Counted from the first letter of the stretch, positions 1-5,277 are shown. The stretch: 5,277 bases of DNA from Candidatus Gastranaerophilales bacterium (GCA_944323585.1 CALUTA010000109.1:1-5277), one strand, 5' to 3'. Numbers and translations: made by a program. Notes: a model not told the origin generated them from the sequence alone.

Positions 1-1551
1 TTTGCGAAGTTCCTGCTGAAGCCAGAGAATATCACGTCCTGATATTAAATAATTGTTTGCAAGCTCTATAAAATAATCGAATTTTTCCTGTGCTTTTGAC
101 GGCGGAAAGTTTTCCCGAAGAATTTCTGAGGATAAAGATGAAATGTTCATCTTTCGTCCGCTTTGCATATAAATGGTTTCTTTCATTCTAAGAAGATCCT
201 CAAGAGATATAAATCCGTCGTTTACGATTCCTATTATGTCATTAAAATATACCTGAGGACTTGTTTTGGGAAATTTTTCCAGATATACCGCCATATCTTG
301 CGAAGATCGTTTGTTGTTGCATGGAGCGCAGGCATGTGCAAAGTTGCCGAGATGATTTACATAAGGTCCTTTAGTCGATTCCGGCTGCATGTGTTCTACA
401 GTCGTGATAGAGGGTTTTAATAACTCATAGCCTATTGTTGCTGAACTTGAAAATTCATGTTTTGCTATAAATGAGTTGAGGTTGTTTGAAGAAGTCGGAA
501 GTTTGTCTATTGCTTTGAAAATTCTTTTTTTGATTTTGTCGTTTTTTAATCCGGTCAGAACTTTCTCAAGATCATGACAGAATGCTTTGTTGCTGAACTT
601 TATCCTGACAGGATTTCTCATCAGAGTATCTTCTGCGGTTTTGCATGTTGCCAGAATATCGTTTCTTCCAAGTCTTATTCCGATTTTTTTTATCTGTTCC
701 ACAATATATATCTGAAGGCTTTTTTGATTTACCGGAAGGCTGTAATCGAGGCTTTCATTATGTTGAAATGTTTTGTTTATAAGATTATGGTCATAAAGGT
801 TTTTATATTTTGTCTGGGTTGTTGCAAGCATTGTTTCTGCGTAATTGGAAAGTGTAGTTCTGTGAACATTGTTTACAACGGTTTCCGAGGCTTTTTTTAT
901 TTTGTAGCTGAAATCTTTTGCGCTGAATTCTTCGATTTGCGGAATTCCCTTAAGTCGGTTTTTATGAAGTTTAATAACAGGCATAACTTTTTCACGAACA
1001 TCGGATGGCAGTTGTTGAAATTCATTTTCAATTTGTTTGAATATAGGCAGCTGCTCCTGTCGTAAATCCTGAATAGCATTTTCATTCAGAATTTGAATTG
1101 CACGTGAAAGGTGAGTTTGCGGGGCAAGTTTTGCGGTTTCTTCAATGTATTTGAAGATATCATAAGATGTCGGCTTGAGATACGATTTGTAAGGCGCAAG
1201 CTCTTTTACAAAATTTTCGATAGGCCCGTCAAATACTCCCCTGATATTTAGTTCATTTACAAATTCAGGACTGAATACAGGCTTCTGGCAGTAAAAGCAG
1301 TGGATAACTCGATTGCGGGCAAGTTCTCGGAATTCTTTCTTTGTTTTTATTTTTGAACTGGTAGTTATTGAGTGGATCCTTCTTTCAAGGAATCCGGACG
1401 GATTTGCCGTGAAACTTATATCGGCTTTGTTCTTTTGAAAAGTGTCCGAATGCTGAATAAATGATTTATTCAGTGAATAATCTGAACGATTATTCACATA
1501 ACCTTTCTTAGGTGCAAAAATATTAAAATTTTGAATTCCTGATATCAGCAT
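1..1551 (-). CDS. HNH-endonuclease-like protein with a split zinc motif (3' end outside window)
   Basis: An uninterrupted frame of 517 codons runs from ATG at 1551 to the window edge; the C-terminus is missing. Residues 1-60 look disordered and polar, with a DISFTANP segment at 44-51. A CFYC knuckle lies at 85-88 after a basic stretch. About 300 mostly helical-looking residues follow. Then comes an HNH-like core: VEHMQP (E386, H387), LGNF (N403), and CAPCNNKR (C408, C411, N412). In the HNH family the first His is the general base, the Asn and final Asn/His support metal and fold, and two CxxC pairs bind structural zinc; all these positions are present, with E replacing the usual D before His. 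Function is inferred as DNA cleavage; the target is unknown. ATG 1551 is chosen because the frame is closed by TAA about 45 nt upstream and no other ATG/GTG/TTG lies between. The spacing from the AGGAG is long (12 nt). It could also be a non-catalytic zinc-binding relative. Confidence 0.75.
   Translation of the reverse strand, partial: MLISGIQNFNIFAPKKGYVNNRSDYSLNKSFIQHSDTFQKNKADISFTANPSGFLERRIHSITTSSKIKTKKEFRELARNRVIHCFYCQKPVFSPEFVNELNIRGVFDGPIENFVKELAPYKSYLKPTSYDIFKYIEETAKLAPQTHLSRAIQILNENAIQDLRQEQLPIFKQIENEFQQLPSDVREKVMPVIKLHKNRLKGIPQIEEFSAKDFSYKIKKASETVVNNVHRTTLSNYAETMLATTQTKYKNLYDHNLINKTFQHNESLDYSLPVNQKSLQIYIVEQIKKIGIRLGRNDILATCKTAEDTLMRNPVRIKFSNKAFCHDLEKVLTGLKNDKIKKRIFKAIDKLPTSSNNLNSFIAKHEFSSSATIGYELLKPSITTVEHMQPESTKGPYVNHLGNFAHACAPCNNKRSSQDMAVYLEKFPKTSPQVYFNDIIGIVNDGFISLEDLLRMKETIYMQSGRKMNISSLSSEILRENFPPSKAQEKFDYFIELANNYLISGRDILWLQQELRK
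1453..1497. repeat. Two abutting inverted repeats inside the 5' coding part of the HNH-like gene
   Basis: The first repeat has perfect 10-bp arms CTGAATAAAT / ATTTATTCAG around a single G (1453-1473). The second has perfect 10-bp arms GTGAATAATC / GATTATTCAC around TGAAC (1473-1497). They share base 1473 and the core TGAATAA. They cover about codons 19-33 of the HNH-like gene. They could be mRNA hairpins or a binding site for a dimeric protein; the sequence alone does not decide. AT-richness makes chance dyads more likely, but two perfect 10-bp arms side by side are notable. Confidence 0.6.
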
Positions 1552-1563
1552 ATTATTGTAAAA

Positions 1564-1568
1564 CTCCT
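1564..1568 (-). promoter_or_regulatory. Ribosome binding site of the HNH-like gene
   Basis: AGGAG on the minus strand lies 12 nt before ATG 1551, longer than the usual 5-9 nt, which suggests modest initiation. Its 5' edge overlaps TTTATTCAG (1567-1575). That 9-mer is complementary to the CTGAATAAA found in the coding region (1465-1473, minus strand). Confidence 0.6.
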
Positions 1569-1572
1569 GAAT

Positions 1573-1609
1573 AAAAAATTTGCCGGTTCGTTAAGAAACG
1601 TTACCGGCA
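1573..1609 (-). terminator. Intrinsic terminator after tsaB
   Basis: Read on the minus strand, a stem of TGCCGGT with ACCGGCA (7 bp), a small asymmetric internal loop (2 and 1 nt), 4 more pairs (CGTT/AACG) and a 4-nt loop is followed by AATTTTTT. It begins about 6 nt after the tsaB stop, where the yebC-tsaB transcript should end. The plus strand also has a T6 run after the stem, so the element could work both ways, though no plus-strand gene feeds into it. The HNH-like gene starts only about 20 nt beyond the U-tract. Confidence 0.85.
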
Positions 1610-1615
1610 TGTTTT

Positions 1616-2257
1616 TTATCCCATTGGCGGCGGCTGTATGTAAAGCGGTTTAAGCTTTCTCCAGTCGCACTCCTCTGTTGCTGATTTTTTAATCGTAAGT
1701 TTTGTCAATATTTCACCGAGCGGAAGCTGTAGTTTTTGATAAGAGGAGCCTCCGAGAACCGGCTGAAGCTTGTCATCCGTCAATATTTCAAAATCTCCGT
1801 TTCTGGTGATTTCTTTGACTTCATCAAGATTAACAGCGCCTTTGATTTCGTTGTTCAGGTATAAGTAGGCCATATTTTTTCTGGCGTCAAGTGCTGTAAG
1901 AACGGGCTTTGAAGGTTTTTTAACCGATTCAAACGCTTTTGTAATTATTTCAAGACTGGAAATTCCAGTTGATTTTATATCAAGCTGCTGCGCCATAACC
2001 CTTGCGGTTGTAGTGCAGGCTCTTATGCCCGTAAAGCTTCCTGGGCCGTTGTTAATCCCGATAAGCTTAATATCTTCCGGCTTCACGTTGTTTTTATTAA
2101 GTATCTGCTCAATTGTGGAAATCAAAAATGCGCTGTGATATTTCAAATCGTGATTTTCAACTATTTCAGACTCAATTATTGAATCATCTGAGGAAAGTGT
2201 AATATACATTTTGTCCAGACAGGTATCAAAGCAAAGGATATAATTTTTATCAGTCAT
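1616..2257 (-). CDS. tsaB: tRNA t6A biosynthesis protein TsaB
   Basis: TsaB is the ASKHA-fold partner of TsaD in the complex that transfers threonylcarbamoyl from threonylcarbamoyl-AMP to A37 of ANN-decoding tRNAs. It acts in the cytoplasm and scaffolds TsaD and TsaE rather than catalysing. Visible hallmarks are the N-terminal ILCFDTC strand (7-13), the YHSAFL helix start (40-45), the family signature GPGSFTGIR (71-79), TALDARK (121-127), and the closing KPLYIQPPP (203-211). The 213 residues are slightly short for the family but complete. The start overlaps the tsaE stop by 8 nt (ATGACTGA), and an AAGGA at 2265-2269 sits 7 nt before the ATG. It is the last gene of the operon, followed directly by a terminator. 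The protein ends in a triproline. Confidence 0.95.
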   Translation of the reverse strand: MTDKNYILCFDTCLDKMYITLSSDDSIIESEIVENHDLKYHSAFLISTIEQILNKNNVKPEDIKLIGINNGPGSFTGIRACTTTARVMAQQLDIKSTGISSLEIITKAFESVKKPSKPVLTALDARKNMAYLYLNNEIKGAVNLDEVKEITRNGDFEILTDDKLQPVLGGSSYQKLQLPLGEILTKLTIKKSATEECDWRKLKPLYIQPPPMG

Positions 2258-2726
2258 TATTAAGTCCTTCCGTAATTTTTACATTATCTTCGCCGAACGC
2301 TTCAAAAGAATATTTTCTTGCTTCGTCATCTTCGTAAGTGACATTGATTTTTATATGGTTAAAAGGTATTTCATCTTGAGAGAATTCGGCCCATTCTACA
2401 AATGTTATCTGCCTGCCTTCAGAGTATTCTCTGAGTTCATCCAGAATTGTTTTTACCCCTTCATTTTCAAGCCTGTAAAGGTCAAAATGGTAAATCGGAA
2501 TTTGGGCTGTGTGGTATTCATTTAAAATCACAAAGCTCGGACTTGTAACTTTTTCTTTTACACCGAGAGCTTCTGCCGCAAGTTTTACGAAAGCTGTTTT
2601 TCCGGCTCCTATTTCCCCGTAAAGGCTGACGAAACATCCGTTCCGTGCAAGATTTGCAAAACGATAGGCAAGCTCTTTTGTTTCATCCAGATTATGGCAG
2701 ATTTTTTCGTATTTGTTTTTATTCAT
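2250..2726 (-). CDS. tsaE: tRNA t6A biosynthesis ATPase TsaE
   Basis: TsaE is the small P-loop ATPase that binds TsaB-TsaD and is needed for multiple turnovers of t6A synthesis. The 158 residues match family length. The Walker A motif is GEIGAGKT (37-44; many homologues have GDLGAGKT). It is followed by TSPSFVILNEY (61-71), the conserved IYHFDLYRLE block (78-87) and FVEWAE (109-114), which supplies the Walker B-like acidic residues. Its ATG overlaps the end of the diguanylate cyclase gene by 8 nt (ATGAATAA) and only a weak GGTG-like Shine-Dalgarno is seen, so translation probably depends on coupling to the upstream gene. The stop overlaps the tsaB start. tsaE next to tsaB is a common arrangement; tsaD and tsaC are not in the window. 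Confidence 0.96.
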   Translation of the reverse strand: MNKNKYEKICHNLDETKELAYRFANLARNGCFVSLYGEIGAGKTAFVKLAAEALGVKEKVTSPSFVILNEYHTAQIPIYHFDLYRLENEGVKTILDELREYSEGRQITFVEWAEFSQDEIPFNHIKINVTYEDDEARKYSFEAFGEDNVKITEGLNND

Positions 2727-4077
2727 CTTTATTCACCACTATTTTATTTCTTCCTGATTCTTTTGCTTCATAAAGTGCTTTATCAGCTTTTTTTAATAAG
2801 TCTTCCGGATTGTCAGATGTTTTGTACTCATAAATGCCCGAGCTGATTGTAATACTAATCGGACTATGAGCCTTTTCCGGATTTATTTTTGAAAGATCAA
2901 CTTTCTGGTTTTCAACGGCTTTTCGGAGTCTTTCCGCAACCATAACAGCCTCTTCCATTCTGGTAAAAGGCAGGAGCAGAGCAAATTCTTCGCCTCCGTA
3001 TCTGCCTGCAATATCATATTCTCTAAGTTGCGAGCGAATTGTTTTTGAAACAGTTTGAAGTACAAGGTCGCCTGCTGCATGACCGTATGTGTCGTTTACA
3101 CGTTTGAAAAAGTCAATATCTGTCATTATCACGCACAGAGAAGTTTTTTGACGTTTAGCTTTTGATGTTTCCTGTTTTATTCTTTCTTCCAGGTGCCGTC
3201 TGTTGTAGAAGCCTGTCAGAGCATCAAGGGTTGCGTGTTTCAGAATTTCGCCGTAAACAATTGCCCTGTTTATGGTTGAAGACGACTGTTTTGCAAGCTG
3301 TTCCAGATAATTTATATCCTGAAACGAAAATTCACCGCTCATTGTTTTAGCCGCAATACATCCGAGCAGCCGGTTTTCATTAACCATTGGAAATATTCCT
3401 GTTTTGCCGTTTTGAAAAATATTGTAATTGTATTTTCCGGTAAGTTTTTCGGTTTCTTCAAGAATAGTTTTATCTTTGCAGTTTGCCGGCCACATCAGCT
3501 CCATTTTTGAATTGTTTCTTATAAATATATATATAAGGCAATTAGACATAAACTTGTCTATCATTTCGCCGATAAGCGGGATTACATAATTAAGCTCATA
3601 CTGGGTTTCAATAATTTTGGCAATATCTTTCATCAACTCATAAAAGTCCAGATTTTTCTTCATACTTTCGGCAAGCATAATATTCTGGATTTTTATAGAA
3701 ATTAAGTAGGATGCAGTGTGCATAAATTCAATTATATTGTCAGGAGATGTCCCGCCTTCAATTTTTATAATTCCCAAACTTTCTCCGTTTTTCGGCAGTG
3801 AGAACCATATAAAATTTTTATAATCCGTAATATATTTATTTTTTTTAATTTTTTGAAAAATATCTTGTATATTTTTATCTTGTTCGGTATCAAATGCAGG
3901 ATTCGTCCAGTCTTTAGAAAAATCTACAAGACCTTTTTTTTCATTGTCCTGCACCAAAATGTCAAGACGTGTAATTTTAAAATTTTTAATAAAAAAATCC
4001 CTTAATGCGCCGGTCAGAGTTTTTGAATTTTCAGCGCAGTCAATTTTTTGAGATAATTTTTCTATTAAATCTAACAT
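2719..4077 (-). CDS. Diguanylate cyclase with two N-terminal GAF-like domains
   Basis: This protein likely makes cyclic di-GMP from two GTP. The C-terminal GGDEF domain (about 280-450) is intact: DALTGFYNRR (285-294), DIDFFKRVND (320-329), YGHAAGD (331-337), active-site GGEEF (361-365) and ADKALYEAKESGRN (431-444). Metal and substrate positions D320, N328, D337 and E363 are all present. An RxxD inhibitory site (R352-D355) lies exactly five residues before GGEEF, so product inhibition is expected. The N-terminal 270 residues show no transmembrane segment and look like two degenerate GAF modules (about 15-135 and 150-270), joined to GGDEF by a helix. The ligand is not deducible. No EAL domain is present. 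The start overlaps the yebC stop in a TGATG junction, with GAGGG just upstream; the end overlaps tsaE by 8 nt. Confidence 0.93.
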   Translation of the reverse strand: MLDLIEKLSQKIDCAENSKTLTGALRDFFIKNFKITRLDILVQDNEKKGLVDFSKDWTNPAFDTEQDKNIQDIFQKIKKNKYITDYKNFIWFSLPKNGESLGIIKIEGGTSPDNIIEFMHTASYLISIKIQNIMLAESMKKNLDFYELMKDIAKIIETQYELNYVIPLIGEMIDKFMSNCLIYIFIRNNSKMELMWPANCKDKTILEETEKLTGKYNYNIFQNGKTGIFPMVNENRLLGCIAAKTMSGEFSFQDINYLEQLAKQSSSTINRAIVYGEILKHATLDALTGFYNRRHLEERIKQETSKAKRQKTSLCVIMTDIDFFKRVNDTYGHAAGDLVLQTVSKTIRSQLREYDIAGRYGGEEFALLLPFTRMEEAVMVAERLRKAVENQKVDLSKINPEKAHSPISITISSGIYEYKTSDNPEDLLKKADKALYEAKESGRNKIVVNKDE

Positions 4078-4826
4078 CAGCCCTCTAATTTTTGAAGGAT
4101 ATCATCAGAGATATCAAAATTGGCATAAACATTTTGAACGTCATCATGTTCTTCAAGTTTTTCCAGCAATTTAAGGATTTGTCCGGCGGTTGATTCATCA
4201 GTTACTTCAACTGTATTTTGCGGAATTCTGGTCAACTCGGCCGAAACGCTTTTAAGTCCTTCTTTTTCGAGTCCTTCAACAACATTTTGGAAGTTTTCAA
4301 CAGTTGTGTAAACTTTATACTCGCCGTCATCTTCGGTAATATCAAGCGCATCAAGACCGATGGCTGTTTCAAAAAGTTTGTCGTAATCAACGGACTCATC
4401 AAAGGTAATAACACCTCTGGGGTCGAACATCCAGCCGACGCATCCCGTAGCGCCGAGACTTCCGCCGAATTTAGTGAAAAAGCTTCTGATATCACCGGCA
4501 GTTCGGTTTCTGTTGTCCGTCATAGCTTCCACGACAACAGCCACGCCGCCCGGAGCATAACCTTCATACGTAAGTTCTTCATAATTGTCAGCAGCACCGG
4601 AGCCGGCACCTTTTTCAATAGCTCTTTTGATGTTATCATTAGGCAATCCTGCGGCTTTAGCCTGTTCAATGGCTGTTCTGAGTCTGAAATTTCCGGCAGG
4701 ATCAGGGCCGCCAAGCCTTGCTGATACAATTAATTCTCTTGAATATTTTTGAAAAACAACAGCTCTCTGGCTGTCCACTTTTGCTTTTTTGCGTTTAATA
4801 GTTGACCACTTTGAGTGTCCTGACAT
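4077..4826 (-). CDS. yebC: YebC/PmpR (TACO1) family translation/regulatory protein
   Basis: The 249-residue protein is full length for the YebC/PmpR/TACO1 family. Signatures are MSGHSKWSTIKRKKA at the N-terminus, RLRTAIEQAKAAGLPNDNI (48-66), YEGYAPGGVAVVVE (87-100), TDNRNRT (103-109) and GGSLG (121-125), then the acidic C-terminal domain. Members were first described as DNA-binding regulators (PmpR); more recent work on YebC and TACO1 points to ribosome association that helps translation through proline-rich stretches. Which role applies here cannot be read from sequence. It is the first gene of the operon, with a strong GGAGG (4833-4837) 6 nt before the ATG and its own promoter. Its stop codon overlaps the cyclase start by one base. 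Confidence 0.96.
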   Translation of the reverse strand: MSGHSKWSTIKRKKAKVDSQRAVVFQKYSRELIVSARLGGPDPAGNFRLRTAIEQAKAAGLPNDNIKRAIEKGAGSGAADNYEELTYEGYAPGGVAVVVEAMTDNRNRTAGDIRSFFTKFGGSLGATGCVGWMFDPRGVITFDESVDYDKLFETAIGLDALDITEDDGEYKVYTTVENFQNVVEGLEKEGLKSVSAELTRIPQNTVEVTDESTAGQILKLLEKLEEHDDVQNVYANFDISDDILQKLEG

Positions 4827-4832
4827 TGTTTT

Positions 4833-4837
4833 CCTCC
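4833..4837 (-). promoter_or_regulatory. Strong ribosome binding site of yebC
   Basis: GGAGG on the minus strand, 6 nt before ATG 4826. It fixes the yebC start and is the best Shine-Dalgarno in the operon; downstream genes rely more on overlapping stop/start codons. Confidence 0.85.
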
Positions 4838-4861
4838 AAATCTGACTTACATTCTGTTTTT

Positions 4862-4890
4862 ATAATAGCAAAAATATTTGTAAAATACAA
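4862..4890 (-). promoter_or_regulatory. Sigma70-type promoter of the yebC-cyclase-tsaE-tsaB operon
   Basis: On the minus strand, TTGTAT (-35, 4885-4890) is followed by a 17-nt spacer and TATTAT (-10, 4862-4867). The spacer ends in TGC, giving an extended -10. Transcription should start near 4855, leaving a short leader of about 30 nt. No other comparable promoter was noticed within the overlapping operon. Confidence 0.7.
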
Positions 4891-4899
4891 ACTTATAAG
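4877..4899. promoter_or_regulatory. Possible operator palindromes between divergent promoters
   Basis: TTTGTA-AAA-TACAAA (4877-4891) is a perfect 6-bp-arm dyad covering the -35 box of the yebC promoter. The perfect palindrome CTTATAAG (4892-4899) abuts it, sitting between the two opposed -35 boxes. A protein bound here could affect both transcription units. The sequences are AT-rich, so chance is a real alternative. Confidence 0.3.
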
Positions 4900-4902
4900 G
4901 AC

Positions 4903-4931
4903 TTGAAAATTATAGATACAGATGTTATAAT
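4903..4931 (+). promoter_or_regulatory. Near-consensus sigma70 promoter toward the prepilin-like gene
   Basis: TTGAAA (4903-4908), a 17-nt spacer and a perfect TATAAT (4926-4931) preceded by TGT (extended -10). This is the strongest promoter in the window. Start of transcription is expected near 4938, giving a leader of about 205 nt before the ATG at 5144. Confidence 0.8.
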
Positions 4932-4977
4932 ATTTATGTAATTACTATAAATTGAGCAAAAGGAACAATAATCGATT

Positions 4978-5082
4978 ATGCAATCCCTGTCCAAACAGTT
5001 AATTTTGGCGAGGGTGGACACTATGTATTTGATGGTGCCCGATATTGCAGCGACTTTTCATAACGGTCTTAATGAATTTTAA
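4978..5082 (+). CDS. Possible 34-residue leader reading frame (unrecognised)
   Basis: ATG 4978 opens 34 codons ending in TAA at 5080-5082, inside the prepilin leader. The product would begin MQSLSKQLILARVDT and end FHNGLNEF; I recognise no family. An AAAGGA-like element lies about 13 nt upstream, too far for a good ribosome binding site. The stop falls in the 3' arm of the 5064-5087 hairpin, so translation could affect that structure. Most likely a chance frame in an RNA leader, but it is the only sizeable ATG-started frame between the promoter and the pilin gene. Confidence 0.15.
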   Translation: MQSLSKQLILARVDTMYLMVPDIAATFHNGLNEF

Positions 5083-5130
5083 GGCTGCTGTTGCGCTGTA
5101 TAAACACGAGAAAAAGTAGATTAATATATT

Positions 5131-5135
5131 AGGAG
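5131..5135 (+). promoter_or_regulatory. Ribosome binding site of the prepilin-like gene
   Basis: AGGAG with an 8-nt gap to ATG 5144; it supports that start codon and the reading frame that yields the prepilin leader. Confidence 0.85.
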
Positions 5136-5143
5136 CAAAAAGT

Positions 5144-5277
5144 ATGAAAAAATTCTGGGATTATTTGTCTGTTAAAAACAAAGCAAGATCGTATGCGCCA
5201 GGTTTCAGTATGATGGAGATATTAATAAGCTGCGTAATAATCGGCGTATTAGCAGTAATATTAATACCGACATTGCA
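5144..5277 (+). CDS. Type IV pilin-like / pseudopilin N-terminus (3' end outside window)
   Basis: Only 44 complete codons are present. They encode a class III (prepilin) signal: a polar, basic 20-residue leader ending in APG, then mature FSMMEILISC and a hydrophobic helix running VIIGVLAVILIPTL. The expected prepilin peptidase site is G20|F21. The conserved Glu is at mature +5 (E25) and the helix Pro at mature +22 (P42), both typical. The protein would be inserted in the inner membrane, processed and N-methylated by PilD, and assembled into a type IV pilus or type II secretion pseudopilus. Which subfamily (major pilin, minor pilin, pseudopilin) cannot be told without the C-terminal part. A Cys (C30) at mature +10 within the hydrophobic helix is a little unusual. 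It is divergent from yebC, with its own strong promoter. Confidence 0.88.
   Translation, partial: MKKFWDYLSVKNKARSYAPGFSMMEILISCVIIGVLAVILIPTL

Larger units (their letters stand above)
4938..5143 (+). other. Long, possibly structured 5' leader of the prepilin-like gene
   Basis: Between the predicted transcription start and ATG 5144 several pairings are possible. TGCAAT (4979-4984) pairs with ATTGCA (5044-5049). TGTCCA (4988-4993) pairs with TGGACA (5015-5020). CACTAT (5019-5024) pairs with ATGGTG (5032-5037, one G-U), competing for two bases with the previous stem. A 9-bp hairpin lies at 5064-5087 (CGGTCTTAA / TTAAGGCTG, two G-U pairs, 6-nt loop). GCAGCG (5047-5052 region) can alternatively pair with GCTGC or CGCTG further down. 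No U-run follows the hairpin, so it is not a standard terminator. I do not recognise a known riboswitch core; neither c-di-GMP class consensus is visible. It may be a cis-regulatory RNA, a separate small RNA, or unstructured. Confidence 0.4.

Noticed and set aside
163..420. Plus-strand open frame of 85 codons
   Set aside because: Antisense to the region coding the EH/CAPCN core of the HNH-like protein; no ribosome binding site or family resemblance.
574..1065. Plus-strand open frame of 163 codons
   Set aside because: It lies antisense to the continuous HNH-like frame, its product is Phe/Cys/Tyr-rich without a family signature, and it lacks a clear ribosome binding site. The minus frame carries the recognisable motifs.
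4218..4724. Plus-strand open frame of 168 codons
   Set aside because: Antisense shadow of yebC, whose family signatures cover this whole stretch.
4951..5061. Protein-looking frame (VNFGEGGHYVFDGARYCSDFS, ending at TAA near 5061) in the prepilin leader
   Set aside because: It has no ATG, GTG or TTG start between the preceding TGA and the residues quoted; at best a relic fragment, not supportable as a gene.
5064..5087. Terminator in the prepilin leader
   Set aside because: The 9-bp hairpin is AU-rich with two G-U pairs and is followed by CTGTTGCG rather than a U-tract.
4938..5143. c-di-GMP riboswitch upstream of the prepilin gene
   Set aside because: Attractive given the neighbouring cyclase, but I find no match to the conserved core of class I (GGNCACGCACAGGGCAAACC-like) or class II riboswitches.
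1..5277. CRISPR array, insertion sequence, tRNA or rRNA
   Set aside because: No regularly spaced direct repeats, transposase motifs, terminal inverted repeats, or cloverleaf/rRNA signatures were seen on either strand.

Overview
The window looks like a low-GC, Gram-negative-type bacterial chromosome segment. It carries a four-gene housekeeping/signalling operon on the minus strand, a large HNH-nuclease-like gene downstream of it (cut by the window start), and a divergent type IV prepilin-like gene on the plus strand (cut by the window end). AT-rich codon use, a prepilin with a long leader, and a nuclease-like protein with a disordered N-terminus containing an 'ISFTANP'-type segment are reminiscent of gut Gastranaerophilales (Melainabacteria). 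That assignment is inference, and no taxonomic marker settles it.

Layout. From 4826 down to 1616 on the minus strand runs yebC, then a GAF-GAF-GGDEF diguanylate cyclase, then tsaE, then tsaB. Every junction overlaps (1, 8 and 8 nt), so the four genes are almost certainly one translationally coupled mRNA. It starts from a good sigma70-type promoter at 4862-4890 and ends at an intrinsic terminator just after tsaB (1573-1609). From 1551 to position 1 the minus strand carries an open frame of 517 codons with no stop inside the window. It encodes the two halves of an HNH/treble-clef motif separated by about 300 residues. Its start codon is only about 20 nt beyond the terminator U-tract, so it has no room for its own promoter there and is probably expressed by read-through or from a promoter inside tsaB.

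On the right, a near-consensus plus-strand promoter (4903-4931) lies back to back with the yebC promoter, with small palindromes between them. It should produce a leader of about 200 nt with several possible stems and a possible 34-codon reading frame before the prepilin-like gene at 5144.

How the genes fit together. TsaE and TsaB serve the t6A modification of ANN-decoding tRNAs, and YebC is a translation/regulation factor, so three of the four operon genes concern translation. The cyclase adds c-di-GMP signalling, a second messenger that commonly controls type IV pili and surface behaviour. The divergent prepilin makes that pairing suggestive but not proven. No mobile element, CRISPR array, tRNA or rRNA was found.
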